The notes under the pieces: generated by a model
What the model was told of the DNA's origin: nothing
Seen by the model: the letters and a program-made list of their open reading frames with translations, nothing else
Database searches by the model: none
NCBI RefSeq assembly: GCF_020497125.1
Contig: NC_059072.1
Span: 270,178,045 to 270,242,044 of the forward strand
Origin: Mauremys mutica
Lineage: Eukaryota > Chordata > Testudines > Geoemydidae
Length of the DNA stretch: 64,000 bases
Direction of reading: 5' to 3'
Made by a program: the position numbers and the translations under genes
Part shown: positions 37,681 through 49,110 of the stretch, one piece after another
How the letters are laid out: every line of letters starts with the position of its first letter
Position numbering within the stretch: position 1 is the stretch's first letter

Positions 37681-39265
37681 TAAGAGTGTCACAACTAAAT
37701 ATGAGACGGAACAGGTAGCTTAGCATAAATAGTTATCACATACTTCAAAGTATCATTCAAGGCCCATTAACACCTCTGTAGTCATAGGACAAAGAGTGAG
37801 GGCGCTGGGTTACAGATTTTGGTAATAAGCCATAAATCCAGTGTCTTTATTAAGGCCACAATTTTGAGTGTCTAGTATGAATTTAAGCTCATTTTTTAAA
37901 GTGTTGTGTGCAGGTTTCCTTTGAGGATGCGAACAGACAGGTCAGATGTACAGTGATTGCTTTGTGAAAAGTGTTCACCCGCAGGTGAGAGGGTGTTTTT
38001 TTGTCTTGTTTTCCTGTGTATCTTGCAGTCATCGTGGATAGTTCTCTGAAGATGTCCACGCAGTGTGCAGAGGCGGTCAAAAAAGCAAACAGGATGTTAG
38101 GAATCATTAAAAAGGGGATAAAGAATAAGACAGAGAATATATTATTGCCCTTATATAAATCAATGGTACGCCCACATCTTGAATACTGCGTACAGATGTG
38201 GTCGCCTCATCTCAAAAAAGATATACTGACACTAGAAAAGGTTCAGAGAAGGACAACTAAAATGATTAGGGGTTTGGAGAAGGTCACATATGAGGAGAGA
38301 TTAAAGAGGCTAGTACTTTTCAGCTTGGAAAAGAGGAGACTGAGGGGGGATATGATAGAGGTATATAAAATAATGAGTGATGTGGAGGAAGTGGATAAGG
38401 AAAAGTTATTTACTTATTCCCATAATACAAGAACTAGGGGTCACCAAATGAAATTAATACTCAGCAGGTTTAAAACAAATAAAAGGAAGTTCTTCTTCAC
38501 ACAGAGCACAGTCAACTTGTGGAACTCCTTACCTGAGGAGGTTGTGAAGGCTAGGACTATAACAGCGTTTAAAAGAGAACTGGATAAATTCATGGAGGTT
38601 AAGTCCATTAATGGCTATTAGACATGATGGGTAAGGAATTGTGTCTCTAGACTCTGTTTGTCAGAGGGTGGAGATGGACGGCAGGAGAGAGATCACTTGA
38701 TCATTACCTGTTAGGTTCACTCCCTCTGGGGCACCTGGCATTGGCCACTGTCGGTTGACAGGATACTGGGCTAGCTGGACCTTTGGTTTAACATAGGAAC
38801 AGCCGTACTGGGTCATGTTCAAGAGCATAGTGATTGTCTCGTTTCACCCACATGGTTGTTATGGGGCCTGTTAGTTCACTGGATGCAGTACACCACATGT
38901 TGTGATAGGCATGTGTAGGACCCATGGATCTTGAAAGGTGTGTTGTGGGGGGGTGTTGATCACTATGGCAGTGGAGATATGGCTGCAGGTTTTGCATCTG
39001 TTCTTCTGGCAGAGTCTGGTGTTGGTGTGTCCTGGTGTGTGGGGCAGTTGCTTCTGATAATGAGCTTAGAGGGGTTGTTTGAAGGCCAGAAAGGGGGCTT
39101 CAGGAAAAATTTTCTTTGAGAATGGGCCCTCATGCCATATGGGTTGTAGTTTTTGATGATCTCTCATATGGATTCCATTGTGGGGTGGTAGGTGACAACT
39201 AGGGGTGTGCTGATGTCCTCGAAACAGTATAATAGAATTGTAATATGCCTTCATGACAACCAAAA
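37681..39265 (-). mobile_element. Penelope-like retroelement 3' portion, split by a CR1
   Basis: Read on the minus strand, 39265-38816 and 38021-37681 form one continuous unit. The first piece encodes fragments such as HEGPFSKKIFPEAPFLAFK and ITTMWVKRDNHYALEH. The second encodes SHLRVNTFHKAITVHLT and FASSKETCTQHF, then a 3' UTR with TTGTCCTATGACTACAGAGG and TATTTAGTTGTGACACTC. From memory these belong to a turtle Penelope-like family whose 3' terminus is the sequence repeated at 46828. No complete GIY-YIG or RT domain is visible, and frames are broken. It is a dead copy. Confidence 0.5.
38022..38815 (+). pseudogene. CR1 LINE, 3' part of ORF2 with 3' UTR, nested in Penelope-like element
   Basis: From 38022 a frame of about 199 codons stays open to the TAG at 38619-38621. 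It contains [55 protein letters not shown] and NSLPEEVV, and it ends KFMEVKSINGY. This is the C-terminal region beyond the reverse transcriptase core of CR1 ORF2. The UTR contains GACAGGATACTGGGCTAG. The last ~28 bp (38788-38815) are inverted relative to the normal CR1 end. The copy is 5'-truncated and cannot move, but its frame is little decayed, suggesting a fairly recent insertion. Confidence 0.85.
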
Positions 39266-39906
39266 GATAAATGATCTGTGAATGAATAATACTGGTCTAA
39301 TTTGCTCTCCTCATTGTACAACATTTCTATGGTAACTGGGTGCTTGAAGTTCAGTTGCCAGTCTCTGCCCTGATCTCTGTTTTTCAGAGGGACTCCAGGA
39401 AGTCATACAGGTTTGTTTTTGTTATTTGTTTTTAAAGTACACTTCACTGGTGAGAGAAGGTCACACAGAAGCCAGCGGAAATGAGCACACTGGCTCTAAA
39501 TCGTCTCTACGTGAAGAGCTCACTGCAGGAGATACATGTTTTGCAATAATACAAATTCAATGGAGCTATAGCTTTACTTTACAATTCTGACTTAATGCCA
39601 GTAAATTCCCACATAGCTTTCACAGCACTGGTGACCGCAGCTCCAGCTGTACCCAGGACAGTTTAGTTGAAAATGCCTCATCTAGATTATGCATATTATT
39701 GAAATTCTCATTTACTTCCTGGATGTCATTTTCCAGCACAAAATAAAGTTCTCATCCCTTCATTTACAAAGCATAATTTAATTTTACTTTATATTAAAAA
39801 AACATGAGAGGCTTGCGATTTGGCAGATGTCTAAATGGGATTGTTCAAAGATGTTGGTGGGAGTGGGTAGGTGCTGAACACTTCTCAAAATTAGCACATT
39901 TACTAA
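39266..39906. other. Intronic sequence, no recognised feature
   Basis: Non-coding stretch between the Penelope-like element and a SINE. Nothing recognised. Confidence 0.35.
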
Positions 39907-40087
39907 GGGAAGGAATAGCTCAGTGGTTTGAGCATTGGCCTGCTAAACACAGGGATTTGAGCTCAGTTCTTGAGGGGCCCTTGAGGGATCTGGAGCAGAA
40001 ATCTGTCTGGAGATTGGCCCTGCTTTGAGCAGGGGGTTGGACTAGATGACCTCCTGAGGTCTCTTCCAACCCTGATATTCTATGATT
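39907..40087 (+). mobile_element. tRNA-derived SINE with CR1 tail
   Basis: Head GGGAAGGAATAGCTCAGTGG and ...GAGCATTGGCCTGCTAAAC with A and B box-like elements. The tail TTGGCCCTGCTTTGAGCAGG ... TGATATTCTATGATTA is the CR1 3' end, unlike the tail of the 29498 copy. The shared CR1 tail explains mobilisation by CR1 reverse transcriptase. Confidence 0.88.
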
Positions 40088-40519
40088 AAATAGAGATTTA
40101 GGAGCATGAAAATAGACTCCCCTTTTTTTTTTAAGCCTCAATCATTTTAAAGTTGCATCATGAGATATATATTTGTTCATTAACATTATATTGTTTTCCT
40201 TTGGTACTTTGGCAGTACTACTCATGTCTGGTTGAAGTCTTCCAAGAGGGGATTTTCAAAAGCTCTCAGTGCTGGCTCAACATCTCCCATTGACTAAACT
40301 CCCCTTGATGCCAGAGTATAGTTAGGCCAATGATGGGGACATTTAGAAATGTTGGTTGTAAGTTTCTCACATAGTGCCTGAGTGTCTTGATTTTAAATTG
40401 GCAAGCAATTGATTTTAATCTTCTTTTGCATTTGTACTTTAGTTATTTTCTTAAAAGAGGTTGGTTTTCCTAGGTTTGTGACCATTAAAACCTGTTGATT
40501 TTCAACTAATAGCCTTTTC

Positions 40520-41288
40520 ATTAAATCTGGTACTTTTTTTTGCTAACCAGGAAGATATATTATATACATTTTTAAAAACAATTGTATAGCCTAACATACA
40601 TTTATTCAGATACAGTACTTAATTTTTACATTTGTATTATGTTAGAAAATAGTGACTGATGCATTTCTTGTTTACTAGATGATTAATTTTATACTCAATG
40701 TGTCAAGCTGCATTTTGATGAAAACTGGAATTCAATTAAAATGCACAAACAGCATTTAATAAAACTACCAGAAATGTGCTGGGTCATGTTCTGCATTTAA
40801 AAGTGATTTATTAAACGAAGACAGTACTATGTGCTGTTAGTGAATTTAACTGACTGTTGCAGGTCACAGTGTCCTTCAAGATTTTAGAACTAGTCGATCT
40901 ATCCTCTCACACGTTGTTTTTATTCACAGATCGGAAGAAAACAAGCTTTCTTGCTTTTTCCAAATTTTTATGAACTAGTCATTGCACTGAACTAGTTGAA
41001 TAAAATAAAATGAAAAAAAATTCTCTGCATCTGCAAAGGAAACTACTGCTGTCAAAAGCTGGTTTAGCACTTCAACAAAAAATGGTTTCTAGTGCTTAGC
41101 CTGGGACTCTCAGCAGTTCAGCGGTATAACTTTTATTTAAAAAAACTTCAGCAGCCAGCATATACTGCTTGAAAACTTTTATTTTATTTAAATGTTTAAA
41201 ATAGATTATAGTAAGTTCACACCTTATTATAGTTTGCCCTAATTTCAAATAGCTTAATTTTTAAAAAGAAAAATGTTTATCCACCCTG
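40520..41288. mobile_element. Old AT-rich hAT-like element, second copy
   Basis: The right end TTTATCCACCCTG keeps the CAGGGTGGAT-type terminus in inverse. The part at 40640-40765 aligns with 28195-28300, with shared TGTTAGAAAA-AGTGA and GGAATT-AATTAAA. The left terminus was not found, so the start is approximate. Confidence 0.5.
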
Positions 41289-44200
41289 CATAGTATTAAT
41301 GAAATAATTTGATGAAGTGTTCAAACACCCTAATATTTATGAGCAAATTAATCTACCACATTTATACAGACAAAAAAAATTCAATTAAAACTTTTATATA
41401 TTAACTTTTTAAAAAAATGCATTGAACAATGTTATCACAGGTGCAACAGGATCTGAGAGAAATAAAATATACAAACAAGATGAAAAAACTTAAGTCTGAA
41501 AAGCCTTCAATTAATCCATGAAGACATTTTAATCAGTTTTCCCTGAAGGAAGACTGAACCTTTGTTATTTTACCCAATGCCTTAGACATGGAATCTAAAT
41601 GATAGTTGATAATTTATCAGGTCTAATCCTCAATGGGTGTTGTCAGAGGAAGTGAAAATGCAAGTTTTCATAGTACTCAAATTGGGCTTTCTAGTAATAA
41701 AATTGGTTAAAAACACTTTGGTTGTCTTTTCAGTTAAAGGTAATAGGTTTATATTTTAAAAGGTCAGCTAGAACTGAATAGAGATGTTTGCTGATGGGGG
41801 AAAAACAGATCTTGTGGGGTTTTTTAATCTTCTTATGGAAGGAAAGATTTCTTATGTTGCTGGAATAATCTTAACAAAAGTAACTATGTGGATTTACTAA
41901 ATATATTCTTCAAGCAGTGGAAAATAATTAGTGCGGATGATTGGTTTCTTTTGTAGTCTTTGACTGATAGTTTGATCACACAACTTGGAATACTTTTGTT
42001 AAGACATTTTGTCATGGCATTTGTTTTCACTTTTTTCCTCCTGCCCATTTCTCTTTCCTTAAGAGAGACCTATGATTATGTAAAACATGAAAGACCAAAC
42101 CAGCCACTATCCCCTTCTCCTTAGCAGGAAACTCCTTGGGCCAAATTCTCAACTAATATAAAGCGATATTTCACTAACTTTAATTTACACTAGCTGAGGA
42201 TCTGCCACCAGAGTTTAAATTGCAGCATTTCCTAGGAATATTAGATAGATCTTTTGAGTATTTTACCCATCAAGTCCCTCCCACAGAAAAGACAGGCGAT
42301 AGAGCCCTTCGGTCAGAGAAACCTTGGGGCACTTGTGCAGGAGGGCAGCCTCTTTGTGCTAGATTTTCTGGGCCCACTTGTGCTGAGAAAATGTGACTCA
42401 AAAAAAGCATATCTTGACTTACTTTATTTCCATGTAGGAAAAAAGAAGGCGTCACAATGACAGGAAATGCAGATTAATGTAGCAACAACTTGCATTGGCG
42501 TTTTCATGCATTTGATGGATTTTGTTTGTTTGTTTTTAAACACACACATATACAGATGTACTTTACATCTGTCTCCATCAGTGAGTCTGCTGAAGTTGTG
42601 AGTCCCCCAGATTTTGGGAATCTTAATAGTTGCATATAAATAGGTATTTATCTGATTTGGGGAAGAAAAGGTCAATGCCACTTGTGCTTATCTTCACTTC
42701 TGAGCACCTGTCATTCTTTTTGTGCAACAAGGCAGGGGAATTATGGGACTGTGAGAACTGACTACAGACATGCTATTCTAATAGGCTGAATCCTTCACAC
42801 TGAAGTCTGTTCTGACATATTCCTTTAGAAAGATTTCTGGGCATCTCTGTTCCTCTTACTACTCTTCATGAAACAATAATAAATGCTTATCAAGTGCTTG
42901 GAGATCTTCAGATGAAAGTAAGAGGTGGAGTTCCATACAGTATTAGTTACTGATTTTTTTTAACCTTTTGGGCTACTGTATGAGGTCCTATCCTGAATTT
43001 TGAATGGGTTTTTAATATATAACATTTTCAAGAGACTAATTTTCCAACTACCTCCATCTTTACAGGCGTGGTGTGTAAATCTCCCTCACACGGCAAACAG
43101 ATATCCTTCTGTGAGTTCTGTGTCCCACTTCTAATATTAAACCAAGACTTTAATCCCAAAAATTAATTTTCTTTACAGTAGATAATAAAAAGCACTCTTG
43201 ATCAATGACAATGGACATATAACTACCGTGTGCTGCAAAATACCTCTAACAACAGTTATCAACTGCAGTAAATTTCTGTCCTCCTACATCAGCAAGATGT
43301 AGATGGCAGTGTGAGTATCTTGTAGTATGAGATACAGAATATGTAGGAGCAAAACAAGAAGAGCATACTACTCCTCCGGGATGCGAGGCCTGTATGTCAG
43401 ACAGCAGCTGAAATGTATTAATAGTTGTGCCCACTGATTGGATCCAGAATTTCTTACTGAAGCTTTAAAGCACTGATGTTCATGTGTGTTATCTGAACTG
43501 CTTCCTGATTGCTGTACTTTCACAGGGTGAGGATGTCCTGTGTATAGCAAGTTAACATCCAGCCTTTTCACTCTATGCAATTCCACACAAGTTGTTTTTT
43601 TAATTGACTATCAGAACAGTGGCACTCAGCTTCACAGTAGTGAAAGCTGTGCCGGTGCTTCCAACAATTCTACGGTAAAGTTTATTCTCCTGAAAGAGAA
43701 TTTTAAAGCCAGTCACAAAAAATGGTTAGCCTTTATCTGTTACAAGGACAAAGTACTGAGCTGAAGATTTTTCAGGTGTGTTTTGCTTTAAGGAGCCCTA
43801 GAAAACATCAAGATGGAAGGAGCAATGTGACCCACTTATGGCCTTCTCCTGAACTACAAATGTTTCTATTTTTCAAGGCATTAAATCTATCATTTAGACT
43901 AATTGTTTCTGGTATTTTGGAATTACCAAAATATTGAGCTGATTTTTTTTTCCTCACTGCACACACACTACTTGGTAGTTTCATGTAGATTAATATGTAT
44001 CTTTGCAACATCATTATACATTGTAATTACATGGTCTAGTCCTCTGATTACCTGCATTTAAATCAAATACATAATTATATCCAATGATGGTGATTATGCA
44101 AACTCATGAAGAAATTCACAAAAGAAAAGCTATAGAAGAATGTTGAGTAATACCCCTAAACTGCACAGTTGAGGATTATGAGTCTGATCCTGCAAACACT

Positions 44201-45295
44201 CGCTCACATGAGTAGTCTCATTAGAATCAGCCAGTTTTTGATGGATCAAGCCCTCAGTTTCCACATCTGCTCTGTGAGGTACCTTTGTGTCTCTCAAATA
44301 TTTTCTTTCTGTGGACCACTTGAAATGAGAGGTGAATCTCTAACTGATCCATCTCTTCTTCCATCCTTGGTTCTCAAAATATTTCAGTACAGGGATCACA
44401 GGCTACCATTTGAGAAACACATTTACATCCTAAGATTTCTCTGTAGTGAAGCTTTTGTGTTTGAATGTGAACATCAGAGTTTGTGGACTTTTCAGTATCT
44501 TCATATAGTGCTAGAAATGAACCTGTACTTAAGTAATTGTTTTCAAATCACAACCCTAAATTATTAGAGTCACTGCAAAAACCACCTACTCCTGAATTTG
44601 TTTATGTATTTGCTGAAGGGCATAAACTAATATTTGCCAAACTAAAGCTAGAGATGAGTCAGAACCATAGTTCCAACCCTGAGCTTCATTTCTCTGTAGC
44701 AGGCAAAAATAAATGCCCAGATCCAAACACTCTGAACTTGAGATTCTAAAATCTAGATCCCAACTTTTCCTAGTATCAACAGCTATGGTGTGTGAATTCA
44801 GCACATTACAGAAATGATTAGATCCATACATTTTGGTTTCGATTCATTTCTAACTAAACACATGAATAAATAGAGCAAGCCTATAAAAGTGAATGTCTGC
44901 TAAAGGAATACAATTCTAGTGCAACAAAAGGCAAGAGATGACCTGAGAAATTAACTCTGATACATTTGTGCGTGCACCTGTCACATGTAAAAACAAGTTG
45001 TGTAGCAAATTCTGTTCAGGGTTTGTCTACATGGTGCAACATGGGCACCAGAAGGGTGTAACCTGTAGAGAATTCTGAAGTGTTGTGCTCTAACTCCCTG
45101 GTGTAGACCCTGCTCTAAAAGATATATAGTGCATATTGTGAAACAATACTATGTTCTTGTGCACTAGGATCCTTTCAGAGCACGGCAGCACAACCTACAC
45201 GGGACAGTCACAGTGCAACATTTTATAGTGCTCTACATTTTATGCCCTTCTGTGTGCACAACCACACCATGCCAACAAGCTATTTATTTACAAGG
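41289..45295. other. Long mostly unique intronic stretch
   Basis: Four kilobases with no recognised exon or intact repeat. Small open frames (for example 44169-44567, 132 codons, plus strand) have no family resemblance, domain or splice context. A decayed MITE-like piece lies at 45019-45240 (CAGGGTTTGTCTACATGGTG ... CACGGGACAG). Confidence 0.45.
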
Positions 45296-45488
45296 TACAC
45301 CTCTAGCTCGATATAACGCCACGCGATATAACACGAATTCAGATATAACGCGGTAAAGCAGCACTCGGGGGGGGGGGGGGCTGCGCGCTCCAGCGAATCA
45401 AATCAAGTTCAACATAATGCAGTTTCACCTATAACGCGGTAAGATTTTTTGGCTCCCGAGGACAGCGTTATATCAAGGTAGAGGTGTA
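45296..45488. mobile_element. Tc1/mariner-superfamily MITE
   Basis: Begins TACACCTCTAGCTCGATATA and ends TATATCAAGGTAGAGGTGTA, inverted repeats of about 24 bp with one or two changes, bounded by TA. The interior has ACGCGGTAAAGCAGC and its partial inverse, plus a run of 14-16 G near 45367-45382. It is better preserved than the 27379 copy. Non-coding. Confidence 0.85.
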
Positions 45489-46827
45489 CAAATCTGTAGT
45501 AACACCATGGACTTCCACACAACTACTCCATGTTGCATCTTTGTATGGTAACAGAGCAGAATTTGATCTTACAAAAGTAACAAACTTAGCTAACCAAGTT
45601 CAAATTATTATAAAGACACTCTCTTCCCCTCTCTTACAATCCCCTCCCCACATCCTCTCAGAAAAAGCTTGAGCCAACAAATTGGCTTAAAAATGGTGCC
45701 AAAATGTCTGTCTGACCAATGAGAGATGTTAATTCCATAGATCTCAGTGGGCCTTCCCCTGAAAATACCTTGCCACCAGAGCCTAAGCAATAATATCCAG
45801 GAACTATGACTAAGCATAAATCAGATGATCTCAAAATGTTTTTCAAGTGAAGCTCCTTGTAGAGTCATTAGATGTATCCAATCTGGAGGTCAGAAAAAAT
45901 ATCAAGGACTATGCTGAGATCCACAACAGATGGGAAAACTTGTAAATTTTGTGCCAAAAAAATATATAAAGATGAAAATAGGTACTTCCAGTCTGCGAAG
46001 CAATCATGGATCCAAAAGAATCCCTACACTGGAAATTTCTTTAAACAAGGACTATCATGTTACCAGAGTTATGAGGGCAGATGCCATCTCTGCCATAGTC
46101 TGGATGCTTCCCCAACAGCCACTGTCATACCACTCTTACTTGGACTGTGTCCTAGCCCTCCCTCTCCCCCCCCAACTCCCCGTCATTCATCTAAGCTCCT
46201 GTCTTGACCAGGACTGGAGAAAACAATGACACCAGAAAGATTTTGAGGGAAAAGAGATGAGTTGTATTATGTCAGCATAATGGGTTTGCTTGTATCAAAT
46301 TGAAACTGTTACAATTAGAATATACAGGTACATATTAAACAAACAGAATGGAGCCCTTTTAGAAGCCTGCATAATGAAGGCTTTAGACTGGCTGACGAAT
46401 TAGTGAACCCCACTGTCTGATCTCTCAGAGAGGAAAGAGCAGAACCAATGTATAGCAAATTTCTTCATCCCTGCCACAGTCTTCAAAACTCTATTTAGCT
46501 TGATTTTCAAGAATGCTGAGCACCCGCAGCACTCATTGACTTCAGTTGTAGTTGTGTATGCTCAGCACTCTGGAAAAATCAGCTCTACCATCAATAGTAT
46601 CAAAGACTTCTGATAGACCAAAAAGTATCACCATGGCATTCAATTCTTGTCAATTGTGAGGATACTATTATAAGCCAATGAAACATGAGCCACTTTTCTT
46701 CTATGATCAGTTGAAAACTAAATTACCAAGGATAAAGGCAATTAGACAACTCCAAGTGATGCCAGATGCCACAAAGGGCAGGTTAAAGATAGAGTGATAT
46801 TAACCGAGACTGTCAACTTCAAAAGAT
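45489..46827. other. Intronic sequence, no recognised gene
   Basis: Non-coding. The segment 46500-46565 (TTTTCAAGAATGCTGAGCAC ... GCTCAGCACTCTGGAAAAAT) is an imperfect inverted repeat of the sort also seen at 9209. Open frames at 45872-46229 are not supported by anything else. Confidence 0.4.
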
Positions 46828-47048
46828 AAGAGACAAGGTGGATGAGATAATATCTTTCATTGGACCAACTTCAGTTAGTGAAAGATATAAGCTTTTGAGC
46901 TACACAGAGCTCTTCAGAATCTTCAGAAGAGTTGTGTAGCTCGAAAGCTTGTCTCTTTCACCAACTGAAGTTGGTCCAATAAAAGATATTACCTCACCTC
47001 TCTTGTCTCTCGAATATCTGGTACCAACATGGCTAAAGCATTGCTGTA
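46828..47048 (+). mobile_element. Penelope-like foldback element, type 2
   Basis: A partial inverted left arm (GAGACAAGGTGGATGAG...) turns near 46915 into a full right arm with TTGGTCCAATAAAAGATATT and a tail reading ACCAACATGGCTAAAG. Flanks AACTTCAAAAGAT (46815-46827) and AACCTCAAAAGAT (47049-47061) form a 13-bp duplication with one mismatch. The architecture and duplication length match type 1, and the tail motif AACAYGGCTA is shared with it. Both hammerhead-like cores are damaged: plus strand TTCAGA for TGAAGA; minus strand has CTGAAGA but AAAA for GAAA. From memory the arm is the 3' end of the element type found at 37681. Confidence 0.65.
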
Positions 47049-47390
47049 AACCTCAAAAGATGTTTTCTTGAGTAAGGACCTAACAATTGCTAACATTATC
47101 CAACCTGGTACCTTTTGTTCCCCTTAAAGCAGGATTGACAATCTCAGTTGACAATGATTCTAATACCTCCCCACTTGATTTTATTAGCAGTAAGTACTGC
47201 ATCTTTATGGCACTGAAGACTTTTATCCCATGTTCCTTTGTGTATGCTAGTAGCATCTATTGTTTTTCTTCCAGGTATATGATTACTGTAAAGTATAATT
47301 AAAATGAAAATTGAGACAAAATTTAATAAGAGTAACTGAAAGGCATGAAACTAGAGAATGAAACAAAGTAATTTTATTTGCATTTGATTA

Positions 47391-47612
47391 GGGAGGCTGA
47401 AAGGCCTAGTAGATAGAGCACTGGACTGAAAATCCAGAGATCTGGGTTCTGTTCCAGTCTCTGCCACTGGCCTGCTTGATGACCTCAGAGAAGTCACTTC
47501 TCCATTTGCACCTCATCTTTCCCCATCTGTAAAATGCGGATTACAATACTGACCTCTATTGTAAAGTGCTTTGAGATCTAAGAAGTGCTATGTAAGAGCG
47601 AGGTATTATTTT
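47391..47612 (+). mobile_element. MIR-type CORE-SINE
   Basis: A tRNA-derived head (AGATAGAGCACTGGACTGAA, CTGGGTTCTGTTCCAGTCTC) is followed by the CORE region (GCTTGATGACCTCAGAGAAG, CCATCTGTAAAATGCGGAT). It ends GTAAAGTGCTTTGAGATCT. It is an old amniote SINE and well preserved for its class. Confidence 0.85.
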
Positions 47613-47638
47613 TGATTAATATATCATGTAATCTATCA

Positions 47639-47815
47639 CATAGAATCATAGAAATATAGGACTGGAAGGGACCTTGAGAGGTCATCTCATGGCAGGACTA
47701 AGTATTATCTAAGATCATCCCTGACAGGTGTTCATCTAACGTGCTCTTAAAAATCTCCAATCATGGAGATTCCACAACCTCCCTAAGCAATTTATTCCAG
47801 TGCTTAGAGTTTTGA
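47639..47815 (-). mobile_element. CR1 LINE 3' end fragment
   Basis: ATAGAATCATAGAAATATAG at the left is the inverse octamer tail. GGAAGGGACCTTGAGAGGTC and GGAGATTCCACAACCTCCCT follow, parallel to 58591-58760. An internal piece between GGTCATCT and the ATCATCCCTGACAGGTG block is altered. Non-coding remnant. Confidence 0.88.
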
Positions 47816-48059
47816 TAGGAACCTGGACTTAGATTCTAATAAGAAGACTAGATGTTTATCCCACAGACGCACCCACTATGTCAGATTTTCAGACAAAGAG
47901 ATAACTGAGCATTGTGTGGTGTTTTCTTGTTCTTGGATGGACTGAAAAGCAGATAACATCCAGCAAATGCTTTGGTTATCACAAATCTCAAGTTTACCTA
48001 CCTTTATGCCTATGAACTTCTGAGGCTCAAAATGGCTAATATATAGTGTTATACACAAT

Positions 48060-49110
48060 AGTAACACACTGCTGGGGACATCCAGAGCTGTGAACCACTC
48101 TTACCTCTTCTGCCTCAGCAAGGGTAAGTTTTGCGGGCATTTAGACTGTGTCATCTGCCTGTCACACCAGTCTGTCTTCCTTACCAGCAAACTCTTCAAG
48201 ATTCTCTCAGCTCAAACCTTGCCTACCAGGTAATCAGTGAACTCCAGCCCCCGAGCTCCTCAAAGATTTCTGAAATGCACAGCGCCTACCTCTGTGCATT
48301 TACAGAAGATATTAAGTTTGCTGCTCTGTTAAAGAGTCAGTACATCCGAGTTTATTAATTTAATGGAGGTAAATACAAACTTCCCTTCAAACAGTACTGA
48401 ATTAGTTTATAGTAAAAGTAAAACAAGTTTATTAACAGAAGAGCATGGATTAAGTGATACCAAGTACAAGAGAAAGGTGGAAATGGTTACAAGTAAATAC
48501 AAGTGAAAACCCGCATCTGAAAGTCTAAAACGTAATCTAGCAAGAGAGAGTCTTTGTTCAAGAAGGTTTCTTTTACCCACAGTCTCATTGAAAGCTTTTT
48601 ACTGTCCAGCCTAGCCTGGACCCATCCCAGAGATCAAATTGCTTGGTTTATTTGTTTCCTAAGGCAAAGGATAAAGATGTAGTCTCCCTGTGTTCCTTAT
48701 ATCCCCAAAGGGAATGCCTTTGTCTTACAAATCAGAAAGGCCTCCTGGGGATTCAGTCTCCTAGGTCTCTCTGGGTGCAGGAGCCATGTTAATTCTCTCT
48801 CTCAAATTCAGGAGCAGGATAACCCCAAGTGGTTCATCTCAATTGCTTTGTTTATTGTGAATATGTACATTGAGGTAAAACTCATTCCTTTGTCTAGGAC
48901 AGACCTGTTTTTCACATTGACGTAGGCTGGGCTGTCTGGTCTAGAACATGTTCTAGTAACATCAGACAGAAGCAATTCATAACTTCACATAGAACATCAA
49001 AACATGCCTTTTACAAAGATAGTAAGAACTGGTTATTAGCTTTCATATGATATCTTACAAGGCATTTTTTGTACAAATATTATTGCAGCTGTGTGTAGGG
49101 TGCAAATACA
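48060..49110. mobile_element. Probable LTR-derived repeat
   Basis: The stretch contains AAACAAGTTTATTAACAGA (48422), paralleling AGCAAGTTTATTAACTA in the solo LTR at 61131. Near its right end, ATATCTTACAAGGCATTTTT parallels, in inverse, the 18823 element. It therefore looks like an LTR of a related family. Both ends and any target duplication are unclear. Confidence 0.45.

Noticed and set aside
44169..44567. 132-codon plus-strand frame in unique sequence
   Set aside because: Composition resembles translated AT-rich intron; no family resemblance, no flanking splice sites that I could defend.
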